Position numbers and translations under genes: made by a program. Positions 10,035-18,893 of a stretch of DNA of 64,000 bases are shown piece by piece (within the stretch, counting starts at the first letter, position 1; each line of letters starts with the position of its first letter). The DNA lies in assembly GCF_018474005.1 (NCBI RefSeq), contig NZ_JAHCSH010000003.1, forward strand, positions 248,001-312,000. Direction: 5' to 3'. The DNA is from Curvibacter sp. CHRR-16 (GTDB taxonomy: Bacteria > Pseudomonadota > Gammaproteobacteria > Burkholderiales > Burkholderiaceae_C). The notes beneath the pieces were generated by a model. It saw only the letters and a program-made list of their open reading frames with translations. It was not told the origin of the DNA and searched no databases.

Positions 10035-11198
10035 ATGGACAGCCACCCGTCTGACGCCACTGCGCCGCGCATCACCGGGCGCTTGTTTGCGCCCGGGCTG
10101 GACGGTGTGGGCGTGCCCGCCACTGCCTACTGGTGGGGTGGGCAGTTGCATGTGCAAGCCAATGGGAAAGCCAGTGGGCAAACCGATGCACAAGGCCAAA
10201 CCTGGGTGGTGCAAGAGCCTGCCCGCGTGAGCGCTGGCGGCTTCAACGCGGCAGAACTGAGCATCGCTTGGCAGGACGGTGGCGGTGACCCAAGCACCCC
10301 AGCGCGCCTGCAGTTCTTTGTGGACGCCGGTGCCTCGCGCAGCGCCTTGGCCGCTGGCATGCCTGCGCACTGGGCGGGCGATCACGCCACCGCCCAGCGC
10401 CAAGCGCGTGGCGTGCAGCGGCGCTTTCGCATGGCGTGGTGGGTCATGGGCTTGGCCTCATTGCTGCCACTGGTACTGGTGCTGGCCTTGTTACTCAACG
10501 CGGGCAATCTGCTGAACTGGGCCATCAAGCACATACCGCCCGAGCACGAAGCCAAGCTGGGCGACATCGTGCTGGCGCAAACCAAGGCTCAAATGCGCGT
10601 CATCGACAGCGGCGCTGCTGTGGACGCTGTTAAATCCATCGGTGCCAAGCTCACCACAGGCTCGGCCTACACCTACCGCTGGCTGGTGGTCGATGAGCCC
10701 TCTATCAACGCCTTTGCCGCCCCCGGTGGCGTGGTGGTGGTGCACAGCGGCTTGCTCAAAGCCGCCGCCACCGCCGAAGAAGCCGCAGGCGTGCTGGCCC
10801 ACGAAGTAGCCCATGCCGAGCTGCGCCACGGCCTGCAGGGCATGGTCAAAGGGCTGGGCCTTAAAGCCATCGCCAGCGTGGTGCTGGGCGACTGGAGCGG
10901 CTTGGCGGGCGACGCCGCCACCCAGCTACTGCACATGCAATTCAGCCGCCAAGCCGAAGAGGAGGCCGACGCCGAAGGCCTGCGCCGCCTTGTGGCCGCG
11001 CGCATAGACCCGCAGGGCATGGCCCGCTTCATGGACACGCTGGCCAAGCAGCAAGGCGTGGCCTTGCCCGCCCTGCTCTCCACCCACCCCGACAGCGCCG
11101 AACGTGCCCAGCGCCTGCGCACCCTGGCCGCCCAACACCCCGGCCCGTGGGAGCCACTGGCGGTGGATTGGAAAGCGGTGCAGGACAGCGTGCGTTAA
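10035..11198 (+). CDS. Membrane-anchored M48-family zinc metallopeptidase
   Basis: A 387-residue protein. Residues 1-130 are a low-homology N-terminal domain, followed by one hydrophobic segment (WWVMGLASLLPLVLVLALLL, about residues 136-156). The peptidase domain has the zinc motif HEVAH (256-260) and the downstream glutamate ligand region EEEADAEGLRR. It should be an inner-membrane protease related to Oma1/HtpX/BepA. The order AIM24-M48 suggests a shared envelope task, but this is inference from adjacency. Its stop overlaps the convergent MocR gene by 4 bp. Confidence 0.85.
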   Translation: MDSHPSDATAPRITGRLFAPGLDGVGVPATAYWWGGQLHVQANGKASGQTDAQGQTWVVQEPARVSAGGFNAAELSIAWQDGGGDPSTPARLQFFVDAGASRSALAAGMPAHWAGDHATAQRQARGVQRRFRMAWWVMGLASLLPLVLVLALLLNAGNLLNWAIKHIPPEHEAKLGDIVLAQTKAQMRVIDSGAAVDAVKSIGAKLTTGSAYTYRWLVVDEPSINAFAAPGGVVVVHSGLLKAAATAEEAAGVLAHEVAHAELRHGLQGMVKGLGLKAIASVVLGDWSGLAGDAATQLLHMQFSRQAEEEADAEGLRRLVAARIDPQGMARFMDTLAKQQGVALPALLSTHPDSAERAQRLRTLAAQHPGPWEPLAVDWKAVQDSVR

Positions 11199-12721
11199 GG
11201 CGGCGTACCCAGTCGCACCGCCTTGGCCAACAAAGCTACTTTCTCCGCCATCTGCTCCGCAGGCACTTGGGCGTAGCCCAGTACAAAGCCGCGCCAGGGT
11301 TGCATGCGCTGGCCTATGGTGTGTTCGCTCAGGGCGTGGGCTACCAGGCCGTGTTGGCGCAGCCAGTGGCTCATGGCCACGTCGTTGGCCTGTGGGTCGC
11401 GCAGGCGCAGGGCCAGATGCATGCCGGCTGAGCCGCCGTAGACATCCGCCACCGCTGCCTGCCCATCCGCGCCGCCTAGCTGGCGCTCTAGCTCGGCCAC
11501 CAGTGCGTCGCGCCGCTGGCGGTACAGGCGGCGCATGCGCCGCAGGTGCAGGCTGAACTGGCCGCTGTGCATGAAATCGGCCAGCGCCCACTGCTCCGCC
11601 ACCCGCCCCCGTGGGGCGCTGCGCGAGAGCAACTGGCGCAGCGGTGCCACCAGACCAGCAGGCACCACCATGAAGCCGATGCGCAAGGCCGGAAACAGCG
11701 TTTTGCTGAAGGTGCCGAGGTAAATCACCGGGGCGTCGGGTGCCAAGCCCTGCATGCACGACAGGGGTGGCCCGTCGTGGCGAAATTCGCTGTCGTAGTC
11801 ATCCTCGATGAGCAGGCTACCGGCCGCCCGCGCTTGCGCGATGAGGGCCAAGCGGCGCTCCAGACTCAGCACCGTGCCGGTAGGGAACTGGTGCGAGGGC
11901 GTCACGTACACCAAGCGCGGGCGGTGGCGCTGCCAGTCGGCGGCGCTGGGGGCGATGCCCTGCGCGTCCACCACCATGCCCAAGGGCTTGAGCTGCGCGC
12001 CCTTGAACGCGGCCAGCGCCCCTAGGTAGCCGGGGCTTTCTATCCACATCTTGTCGCCCGCATCGGCAAAGGCGTGCGCCACGATGTCCAGGCTGTGCTG
12101 CGTGCCGTCGGTGATGAACACCTGGCTGCTGTCCAGCAGCGCACCGCGTGCCACGCGCAAATGGTTGGCAATGGCCTCGCGCAGCGGCGCTTCGCCTTGC
12201 GGGTCGGCGTAGTTGAGCTGGGCTTTGCGCATGGTGCGCCACGCCCGCTCCAGCAGGCGACGCCACAGCGTGAGCGGAAAGTCTTGCAGGGCTGGCACGC
12301 CGGGGGTGAACGCGGTGGCGGCGTCCACACTGCCTTGCTCGTAGATGGGCACAGACAGTGCACGCCGTGACAGGTGGGCGCGCAGATGGGGGTTGGGTTC
12401 GGGGGTGCTGAGGGCATTGCGGGAGGCTGTGGCGCGCCGCGTGGTCTGGGTGGGCGCGCCCAGTGCTGGGGCCACCACGGTGCCGCGTTGGTCTGGCCGC
12501 ACGAAGCCTTCGGTGGCCAGTTGGTTGTAGGCGTACAGCACGGTGTTGCGTGACACCCCCAGCTCCTGCGCCAGCGTGCGGCTGGCCGGTAGCCGCGCCC
12601 CACTGCCCAGCGTGCCTTGGCGGATGGCGTGGCGCAAGCACTCGTGCAGTTGTCGCTGGCGGGGCCAGCGGGTGTGGGCAGCGTTGGCCGTGAATTGCGA
12701 AAACAGCAGTTGGTAGTCCAT
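11195..12721 (-). CDS. MocR-type regulator (GntR winged helix fused to PLP aminotransferase fold)
   Basis: A 508-residue fusion. The N-terminal GntR winged helix spans about residues 20-85 (RQGTLGSGARLPASRTLAQE, LGVSRNTVLYAYNQL). The rest is a fold-type I aminotransferase domain with the PLP lysine K340 in GTFSKTLFPALR and the SPGYLGAL and DDYDSEFR motifs. MocR proteins sense PLP-linked or amine effectors and act as activators/repressors rather than free transaminases. It is divergent, with 83 bp between, from a PNPOx-like flavin protein gene, the usual regulator-target layout for a link to vitamin B6 or amine metabolism. Confidence 0.9.
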   Translation of the reverse strand: MDYQLLFSQFTANAAHTRWPRQRQLHECLRHAIRQGTLGSGARLPASRTLAQELGVSRNTVLYAYNQLATEGFVRPDQRGTVVAPALGAPTQTTRRATASRNALSTPEPNPHLRAHLSRRALSVPIYEQGSVDAATAFTPGVPALQDFPLTLWRRLLERAWRTMRKAQLNYADPQGEAPLREAIANHLRVARGALLDSSQVFITDGTQHSLDIVAHAFADAGDKMWIESPGYLGALAAFKGAQLKPLGMVVDAQGIAPSAADWQRHRPRLVYVTPSHQFPTGTVLSLERRLALIAQARAAGSLLIEDDYDSEFRHDGPPLSCMQGLAPDAPVIYLGTFSKTLFPALRIGFMVVPAGLVAPLRQLLSRSAPRGRVAEQWALADFMHSGQFSLHLRRMRRLYRQRRDALVAELERQLGGADGQAAVADVYGGSAGMHLALRLRDPQANDVAMSHWLRQHGLVAHALSEHTIGQRMQPWRGFVLGYAQVPAEQMAEKVALLAKAVRLGTPP

Positions 12722-12804
12722 GCGGTACTGTGGTTGGGTGGTTCTAAAAAATAGGCAATAAGTGGATCTTAATTTGGGGCCACGTAAGCCCTACAGTGCG
12801 CGGC

Positions 12805-13488
12805 ATGAGCACCACCACCACTTCCTCCTCCTCCCCCGCCCTGCCTCCATCGGATCGCACACGCATCCGCCGCGTGGCAGAAAACGCCTGCTATGACCGC
12901 GACACGCTCTACGCCATCGTGGACGCCGCCTATGTGTGCCACGTGGCCTTTGCCGATGACAAAGGCACACACTGCATCCCCACCGCCTGCTGGCGCGAGG
13001 GCGATCACCTGTACATCCACGGCTCCAATGGTGGCCGCCTCATCAAGCTGCTGGGCAAGGGCGTGCAAGCGTGCGTGACCATCACCCACATAGACGGCTT
13101 GGTGCTGGCCCGCTCGGCCTTTAACCACAGCATGAACTACCGCTCGGCCATGGTCTATGGCCGCTTTGAAGCGGTGGCAGAAGAGGGCAAGGCCCCAGCG
13201 CTGGACGCCTTCATGCACCACATCGCTCCGGGGCGCGAACACCACGCCCGCCCCGGCAACGCCAAAGAGCTGGCGGCTACCACCGTCATGCGCATCAGCC
13301 TGAACGAAGCCGCCTGCAAGGTGCGCAGCGGCGGCCCGAATGACGATGAAGAGGACATGCACCTGAGCGTGTGGGCGGGTGTGCTGCCGCTGGTGCAGCA
13401 ACACGGTGCGCCTGTGCCGGATGTGCACAATCCACAGCCAGCCCCCGACTACGTGCAGCAGTGGAGCACTGCGCACAGTGCCCCTTAG
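12805..13488 (+). CDS. Pyridoxamine 5'-phosphate oxidase-like FMN-binding protein
   Basis: A 227-residue split-barrel flavoprotein. The ATG at 12805 is preferred over an in-frame GTG at 12796. The PNPOx-like core shows IVDAAYVCHVAFADDKG, CIPTACWREGDHLYIHGS and NHSMNYRSAMVYGRFEAV. Members bind FMN, F420 or haem, so the actual reaction is not determined. It is not a canonical PdxH, because the C-terminal substrate-binding region is missing. The MocR regulator faces it, and an osmC-type gene follows 16 bp downstream in the same direction; the three may respond together. Confidence 0.82.
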   Translation: MSTTTTSSSSPALPPSDRTRIRRVAENACYDRDTLYAIVDAAYVCHVAFADDKGTHCIPTACWREGDHLYIHGSNGGRLIKLLGKGVQACVTITHIDGLVLARSAFNHSMNYRSAMVYGRFEAVAEEGKAPALDAFMHHIAPGREHHARPGNAKELAATTVMRISLNEAACKVRSGGPNDDEEDMHLSVWAGVLPLVQQHGAPVPDVHNPQPAPDYVQQWSTAHSAP

Positions 13489-13504
13489 CAACGAAAGGAC
13501 GACC

Positions 13505-13981
13505 ATGGCCGACTCCAAACCCCACACCCACACCGCCGAAGTGATTTGGGAACGCGGCGAGCAGCCGTTCAGTGACAGGCGCTACAGCCGCAAACACACC
13601 CTGCGTTTTGACGGTGGGGTGGAGGTGGCAGGCTCCTCATCGCCGCATGTGGTGCCAGTGCCCATGTCTGACCCGCAGGCGGTAGACCCGGAGGAGGGCT
13701 TTATCGCCGCCATCGCCAGCTGCCACATGCTGTGGTTTTTGGACATTGCGGCGCGGCAGGGCTATGTGGTGGACAGCTACCACGACAGCGCGCTGGGCGT
13801 GATGGGGGCCAATGCCGACAAAAAGCTCTGGGTCGCGTCCGTCACGCTGCAGCCGCAGGTGCGCTTTGCAGGCCCCAAGCAGCCCACCGCCAGCGAGCTA
13901 GAAGCCCTGCACCACACCGCGCATGCGGAGTGCTTTATTGCCAACTCGGTGAAGACCGATATACAGGTGCAGCCACGTTAG
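13505..13981 (+). CDS. OsmC-family peroxiredoxin-like protein
   Basis: A 158-residue OsmC/Ohr-fold protein. The start at 13505 follows GAAAGGA, and an upstream in-frame extension is discarded because it would overlap the PNPOx-like gene. The invariant region AIASCHMLWFLDIAARQGY carries the helical cysteine, and a second cysteine lies in AHAECFIANSVKTD. These are spaced like the redox pair of OsmC proteins that reduce organic hydroperoxides. Its stop overlaps the stop of the convergent ureohydrolase gene. Cotranscription with the PNPOx-like gene suggests oxidative-stress handling. Confidence 0.88.
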   Translation: MADSKPHTHTAEVIWERGEQPFSDRRYSRKHTLRFDGGVEVAGSSSPHVVPVPMSDPQAVDPEEGFIAAIASCHMLWFLDIAARQGYVVDSYHDSALGVMGANADKKLWVASVTLQPQVRFAGPKQPTASELEALHHTAHAECFIANSVKTDIQVQPR

Positions 13982-14943
13982 AGCCTCTTAACCCCCGGCA
14001 GCACGCACAGCATTTCGTAGAGCAAATTGGCCGCCAGTTGGGCGGTGTTGCCACTCAGGTCATAGGGGGGTGATACCTCCACCAAGTCACCACCCACCAA
14101 CTGCAGGCCTGCGCAGCCGCGCACTATTTCCAAGGCTTGGATGCTGGTGAGCCCGCCCACTTCGGGCGTGCCGGTGCCCGGTGCCCAAGCGGGGTCTATG
14201 CCGTCGATGTCAAAGCTCAGATACACCGGGCCTGCCCCTATGTGCTGGCGCACTTCGTCCATCAGTGGAGCCAAAGATTGGTGCCAGCACTGCTCGGCCG
14301 TGTAGAGCCTGAAGCCCTGGTCCACGCCCCACTGGAAGTCGCCGCTGCTGTAGCCCTGCGCGCGTTGGCCTATCTGCACCACGCGGTGGCAGTCGATCAG
14401 CCCTTCCTCCACCGCCCGGCGAAAGGTGGTGCCATGGGCAATTTTTTCGCCAAACATGGCGTCGTTGGTGTCGGTGTGGGCGTCCACATGCACCAAGCCC
14501 ACCGGGCCGTGTTTGCGGGCGATGGCGCGCAAAATGGGCAGGGTGATGGTGTGGTCACCCCCCAGCGTGAGCGGCACGATGGGGTGCTGCAGCAGTGCGT
14601 CGTAATGCGCCTCGATGATGCGCACCGACTCCAGCAGGTTGTAGGTGTTGAGCGGCACGTCGCCCAAGTCGGCCACTTGCAGCGACTCAAAGGGCGCAGC
14701 GCCTGTGGCCATGTTGTAGGGGCGAATCATGACCGACTCGTTGCGGATACTGCGCGGCCCAAAACGGGTGCCCGCCCGCAACGAGGTGCCAATGTCCAGC
14801 GGCACGCCAATAAAGCCCACATCCACCCCTTGCGGGCTGTCCGCAGAGGGCAGGCGCATCATGGTGCCGCGCCCGGCAAAGCGCGGCATCTCGTTGCCGC
14901 CTTGGGGTTGGTTAAAGGCAAAAGAAGGTGTGTTGGCGTTCAT
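13978..14943 (-). CDS. speB: Agmatinase/guanidinobutyrase-type ureohydrolase
   Basis: A 321-residue arginase-fold enzyme. The ATG at 14943 is chosen because residues from NANTPSFAFNQPQ onward resemble family N-termini, whereas a longer open frame has no ribosome-binding site. All manganese motifs are present: GGDHT, DAHTDT and SFDIDGIDPAWAPGTGTP. These hydrolyse a guanidino group to release urea. The N-terminal MPRFAGRGTMMRLP segment is common in betaproteobacterial 'agmatinases', some of which act on 4-guanidinobutyrate or 3-guanidinopropionate, so the substrate is open. A LysR gene is divergent. Confidence 0.87.
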   Translation of the reverse strand: MNANTPSFAFNQPQGGNEMPRFAGRGTMMRLPSADSPQGVDVGFIGVPLDIGTSLRAGTRFGPRSIRNESVMIRPYNMATGAAPFESLQVADLGDVPLNTYNLLESVRIIEAHYDALLQHPIVPLTLGGDHTITLPILRAIARKHGPVGLVHVDAHTDTNDAMFGEKIAHGTTFRRAVEEGLIDCHRVVQIGQRAQGYSSGDFQWGVDQGFRLYTAEQCWHQSLAPLMDEVRQHIGAGPVYLSFDIDGIDPAWAPGTGTPEVGGLTSIQALEIVRGCAGLQLVGGDLVEVSPPYDLSGNTAQLAANLLYEMLCVLPGVKRL

Positions 14944-15000
14944 CCCAACTATTCTGGTCAGTCCCTTTGGAGTAACAAATGGGCAAAATGAAAAAATCAC

Positions 15001-15016
15001 TTCAGAAAAATCTGAA
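15001..15016. promoter_or_regulatory. Perfect 16-bp palindrome abutting the LysR start codon
   Basis: TTCAGA-AAAA-TCTGAA is a perfect 6-bp inverted repeat ending 2 bases before the LysR ATG at 15019. It occupies the place of the ribosome-binding site. It may be an operator for autoregulation of the LysR gene and control of the divergent ureohydrolase gene, or a translational control hairpin. Confidence 0.45.
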
Positions 15017-15018
15017 CC

Positions 15019-15915
15019 ATGAACACCACCCCCGACATCAAGCTGCTGCGCATCTTTGCCACCGTGGCGCGCCACCAAGGCTTTGCCAAAGCGCAGCAAG
15101 AGCTCAACCTCACCTTGCCCGCCATCAGCACCTACATGGGCCAGCTAGAAGAGCAGCTGGGCTTCAAACTGTGCGAGCGCGGGCGCGGTGGCTTTGCCCT
15201 CACGCCCAAGGGCGAACTGATACTGGCCGAGGCGCTGCACCTGCTGGGCGCGGTGGACGGGTTTGGCGCGTATGCCGCATCGGTCAACGGAGATTTGTCT
15301 GGCTCACTCAAGCTGGGTGTGCTCGATGCCACCGTGACCGACCACAGCCTGCCGCTGCGCGATGCCATTGGCGAGTTTTGCCAGCGCTACCCGGCTGTGC
15401 ACCTGAGCCTGTTGGTGCGCAACCCGTTTGAACTGCAAGAAGGCGTGCTGCACAGCGAGCTGGACATGGCCGTGGGCTTTTTCCCCAGCCGCACGCCGGG
15501 GCTGGTGTTCCAACCGCTGCACCGCGAGCAGCAGTGGCTGTACTGCAGCGACCGCCACCCGCTGTTCAACGCCCGGCACATCACCGAGCCGCTGGTGCGC
15601 AGCCTCAGCGTGGTGCGCCGCAGCTACTGGAGTCAAAGCGAGCTGAGCAAACACGGCTTTGCCCGCAGCGCCGCCACCGTGGACAGCATGGAGGCGCAGC
15701 TCATCCTCATTTTGTCGGGCGGCTACGTGGGCTATTTGCCAGAGCACTACGCCCAGCCCTGGGTGGACAAAGGCCAGTTGCGCGTGCTGCTGCCCGCCGC
15801 GTTTGGCTACCAGTCGCCCTTTGCGCTGGCCACGCGCCGGGGCCGCAACCGCGAGCTGCCCATCCAAGCCATGCGCAGCCTGCTGCTGGGCCAGCTAGGG
15901 GTGAAAAAAGGCTGA
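15019..15915 (+). CDS. LysR-family transcriptional regulator next to the ureohydrolase gene
   Basis: A 298-residue LysR regulator. The winged helix is at residues 6-65 (LLRIFATVARHQGFAKAQQE, LNLTLPAISTYMGQLEEQLG), followed by a two-lobed effector domain. It lies 75 bp from the divergent agmatinase-type gene, the usual position for its activator. The start is fixed by homology at MNTTPDIKLLRIF, even though a palindrome rather than a Shine-Dalgarno sequence precedes it. The effector is unknown; a guanidino compound would fit. Confidence 0.88.
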   Translation: MNTTPDIKLLRIFATVARHQGFAKAQQELNLTLPAISTYMGQLEEQLGFKLCERGRGGFALTPKGELILAEALHLLGAVDGFGAYAASVNGDLSGSLKLGVLDATVTDHSLPLRDAIGEFCQRYPAVHLSLLVRNPFELQEGVLHSELDMAVGFFPSRTPGLVFQPLHREQQWLYCSDRHPLFNARHITEPLVRSLSVVRRSYWSQSELSKHGFARSAATVDSMEAQLILILSGGYVGYLPEHYAQPWVDKGQLRVLLPAAFGYQSPFALATRRGRNRELPIQAMRSLLLGQLGVKKG

Positions 15916-15932
15916 ACGCCCTTGCCCTTGGC

Positions 15933-17024
15933 TTACTTGGCCCGGCGGGCGCGCACTGCGGCGGCCAGTTGCTCCAGCACGGGCACGGTTTGCGGCATGC
16001 TGATGCAGGCGTCGGTCACGCTCACGCCGTACTGCAGGGCTTGGCCGGGCACGATGTCTTGGCGGCCTTCGCACAGGTGGCTCTCAATCATCATGCCGGT
16101 GATGCGCTTGTCACCCGCCGCGATCTGGCTCGCCACGTCTTGCGCCACGGTGATTTGGCGTGCGTGCTGCTTGCTGCTGTTGGCATGGCTCACGTCGATC
16201 ATCACCTGCTCGCGCAGGCCCGCAGCCTTGAGCAGCGCGCAGGCAGCGTCCACGTGGGCCGCGCTGTAATTGGGCTCTTTGCCACCGCGCAGGATGACGT
16301 GGCAGTCTTGGTTGCCACGGGTTTCAAAAATAGCGGCTTGGCCCATCTTGGTCATGCCCATGAAAGCGTGCTTGCCTTGTGCGGCCAAGATGGCGTCGGT
16401 CGCTACTTTGATGCCGCCATCGGTTCCGTTCTTGAAACCCACCGGGCACGACAGGCCACTGGCCAACTGGCGGTGGCTTTGGCTCTCGGTGGTGCGTGCG
16501 CCAATGGCGCCCCAACTCACCAGCTCGCTGATGAACTGCGGGCTGAGCAAATCCAAAAACTCGGTCGCTGCGGGCAGGCCCACGTCCAGAATGTCCAGCA
16601 GCAAGCGGCGCGCCATTTCCACGCCCTCGTTGATGGCAAAGCTGCCGTCCATGTGCGGGTCGTTGATATAGCCCTTCCAGCCCACGGTGGTGCGGGGCTT
16701 CTCGAAGTACACGCGCATCACCACCAGCAGGTCTTGCGCCAGTGCATCGGCCTGCACTTTCAGTTGGCGCGCATAGTCCAGCGCCAAGTCGTGGTCGTGG
16801 ATGGAGCAGGGCCCCACGATCACCAGCAAGCGGTCGTCTTGCCCGTTCAACACCTTGGAAATGGCCTTGCGGCTGCTCTCCACCAGCGCCTGCGCAGCCT
16901 CACCCACGGGCAGCTTTTCTTCCAGCAGCGCAGGGGTGATGAGCGGGCGCACGCTGCCAATGCGCAGATCGTCGATGCGGGTGGTGTCGTGGGTGGTCAG
17001 GTGGGCGGTGGCTGTAGTTGTCAT
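15933..17024 (-). CDS. aroG: 3-deoxy-7-phosphoheptulonate (DAHP) synthase, class I
   Basis: A 363-residue class I DAHP synthase (AroF/G/H type) condensing phosphoenolpyruvate and erythrose 4-phosphate in the first shikimate-pathway step. Visible motifs are VIVGPCSIHDHDLALDYA, MRVYFEKPRTTVGWKG, the KNGTDG active-site loop and IDVSHANSSKQH. The length matches the feedback-regulated E. coli enzymes, but which aromatic amino acid inhibits it cannot be read with certainty. The gene stands alone. Its start codon is immediately adjacent to a repeat element at 17025. Confidence 0.93.
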   Translation of the reverse strand: MTTTATAHLTTHDTTRIDDLRIGSVRPLITPALLEEKLPVGEAAQALVESSRKAISKVLNGQDDRLLVIVGPCSIHDHDLALDYARQLKVQADALAQDLLVVMRVYFEKPRTTVGWKGYINDPHMDGSFAINEGVEMARRLLLDILDVGLPAATEFLDLLSPQFISELVSWGAIGARTTESQSHRQLASGLSCPVGFKNGTDGGIKVATDAILAAQGKHAFMGMTKMGQAAIFETRGNQDCHVILRGGKEPNYSAAHVDAACALLKAAGLREQVMIDVSHANSSKQHARQITVAQDVASQIAAGDKRITGMMIESHLCEGRQDIVPGQALQYGVSVTDACISMPQTVPVLEQLAAAVRARRAK

Positions 17025-17071
17025 GCTATGGATTTGATAGCTGCTTGAGCAGGTTGGGTAAGCGCTAGAGG
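17025..17071 (+). repeat. Comamonadaceae-type interspersed small repeat, copy 1
   Basis: The segment reads gctat-(7)-gatagctgcttgagc... and ends gcgctagagg. This matches the small intergenic repeat I recognise from Comamonadaceae genomes, with an AT-type head, an 'atagctgct' core and a 'gcgctagagg' tail. It directly abuts the aroG ATG, so it forms the 5' leader of that gene. A second, clearer copy is at 26573-26637 in the same orientation. Confidence 0.6.
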
Positions 17072-17211
17072 GCGGATGTTAGGGGGTATTTTAGGTGCAC
17101 TATGCACGGTCTCTTTCCGATGTGCTTAACGACCTGGTAAGCTTCGTATCTATTCAAGCAATTAGTAGTTTTTCTGGCAGTGGTGCGCGCGTCTTGTCAG
17201 AGCCAATATTC

Positions 17212-18771
17212 ATGAGTTACAAGGTAATTGATCTTTTCGCCGGCCCGGGCGGACTAGGCGAAGGGTTCGCATCGCTCAACAATGGGCAGGCCTTTAACGC
17301 TGTGGTCTCAGCAGAGATGGAGGCGAGTGCACACAAAACACTGATCTTGCGCAGTTATTTCCGGCATGCAAAAAAAGCCCAAGACAGTAAGCCGCTGGAT
17401 GCTTACTACGATTACTGTCATTCAGCATCTGCCCGTCATCCCAAGGATGCAATCCCCAAGCTGTGGGAAAAAGCCAGCAAAGAAGCTCGCCAAATAATTT
17501 TAGGTAGTGAAGCTGGTAACCAAGAGCTCGATCAAATCATCGCCAATGCCAAGCTCAACGCAGACGAAACCATAGTCATTGGTGGCCCCCCATGCCAAGC
17601 CTACTCATTGGTTGGTAGAGCTAGAAATTTGGGCAAAGCAGATTACGTTGCAGAAAATGACCATCGGCATTTTTTGTACAGAGAGTATTTGCGCATATTG
17701 CAAAAGGTGTCCCCAGCCATCTTCGTCATGGAGAACGTGAAAGGAATTCTTTCATCCAAAGTCAACGAACGGTTGGTCTTTCACGACATATTGCGCGACC
17801 TCTCTAACCCCAGTAAGGCGACTAACTTAGGGGATGGCCCTGAATACGTTATCCACTCTTTGGTGACCGATACACAGTTTTCTCACGGAATGGATCCTGA
17901 GGACATTGATCCCAGAGACTTCATCATTCATGCCGAGAGGTTTGGTATCCCACAAGCACGTCATAGAGTGATCTTGTTGGGCATACGCAAGGATGCTGTT
18001 CCTCCAAATGGTTTTCGCAAGTTGACCCTTGCCGCGAACACCATTGATGTTAGGCAAGCGTTTCAAGGACTTCCCCATCTGCGCAGCAAATTGAGCAAAA
18101 GCGATGATCCGAAAGCTTGGGCTGATACGGTCAGCGCGTTGGCAAAGCAATTGGCTAAAGAAGCGCATAAGACAAAGTGGGGTGAAATTGAAACGAAGTT
18201 GCTTAATGTGCCCGCTGGTATTCGTGATGACCTAAGCACTGGTGCTGTGCGAATTCCGCACCCAGTAGGTGAAGAGCTAGCGCACGGAGGAAATAGACGT
18301 CTATTCCATGCATGGGTGAGGGACGAAAGACTTGCAGTATGGCTAAACCATGAGACCCGTTCGCATATGACGAGTGACCTTGGGCGCTATCTTTTTGCAT
18401 CGTCATATGCAGATCTTTTTGATAAGTCACCTAAAGGCCATGAAGACTTTGCGTTGCCCAGTTTGGCCCCAGCCCATGCAAATTGGCAGACAGGTAAGTT
18501 TGCTGATCGATTTAAGGTACAGGTATACGAACGCCCGAGTACGACCATCACCAGTCACATTGCAAAAGACGGACACTATTTCATCCACCCAGATCCATTG
18601 CAGTGCCGGAGCTTTACTGTGCGTGAGGCCGCAAGATTGCAGACATTCCCAGACAACTATTTCTTTGAAGGTAATCGCACCCAACAATTTCACCAAGTGG
18701 GGAACGCGGTTCCATCACTGTTGGCAAATCAAATAGCGAGGATTTGCTGGAATTTGTTGGAGAGGATGTGA
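17212..18771 (+). CDS. mzaA: Mza defence system: DNA cytosine-5 methyltransferase
   Basis: A 519-residue C5-cytosine methyltransferase. The start at 17212 is chosen because motif I (DLFAGPGGLGEGF, residues 7-19) begins just after it. Motif IV GGPPCQ has the catalytic C128, motif VI is ENVKG (E174), motif VIII is QARHRVILLGIR, and motif X is QVGNAVPSLLANQIA. About 100 residues are inserted between motifs I and IV. The variable region (roughly 250-440) is large and should hold target recognition. It would mark self DNA for the linked effectors. It is distinctly AT-richer than the next three genes (23 of 60 bases GC at 17641-17700) and is separated from them by 122 bp. The letter assigned follows gene order. 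Confidence 0.85.
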   Translation: MSYKVIDLFAGPGGLGEGFASLNNGQAFNAVVSAEMEASAHKTLILRSYFRHAKKAQDSKPLDAYYDYCHSASARHPKDAIPKLWEKASKEARQIILGSEAGNQELDQIIANAKLNADETIVIGGPPCQAYSLVGRARNLGKADYVAENDHRHFLYREYLRILQKVSPAIFVMENVKGILSSKVNERLVFHDILRDLSNPSKATNLGDGPEYVIHSLVTDTQFSHGMDPEDIDPRDFIIHAERFGIPQARHRVILLGIRKDAVPPNGFRKLTLAANTIDVRQAFQGLPHLRSKLSKSDDPKAWADTVSALAKQLAKEAHKTKWGEIETKLLNVPAGIRDDLSTGAVRIPHPVGEELAHGGNRRLFHAWVRDERLAVWLNHETRSHMTSDLGRYLFASSYADLFDKSPKGHEDFALPSLAPAHANWQTGKFADRFKVQVYERPSTTITSHIAKDGHYFIHPDPLQCRSFTVREAARLQTFPDNYFFEGNRTQQFHQVGNAVPSLLANQIARICWNLLERM

Positions 18772-18893
18772 GTTATCTTGCCTTAAGATTTTTGGGAAAC
18801 TTATGAGTCGTCCAAGTGCAGTCTTTAATTTTGTATTTCGTTTGGGTCAGGAAACTAATAAAGGAAAATGAGCCACAAAGGGAAGATTAATGC

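Noticed and set aside
15534-17048. Long plus-strand open frame overlapping the LysR gene and antisense to aroG
   Set aside because: It has low-complexity composition and no ribosome-binding site; both overlapped genes are certain.
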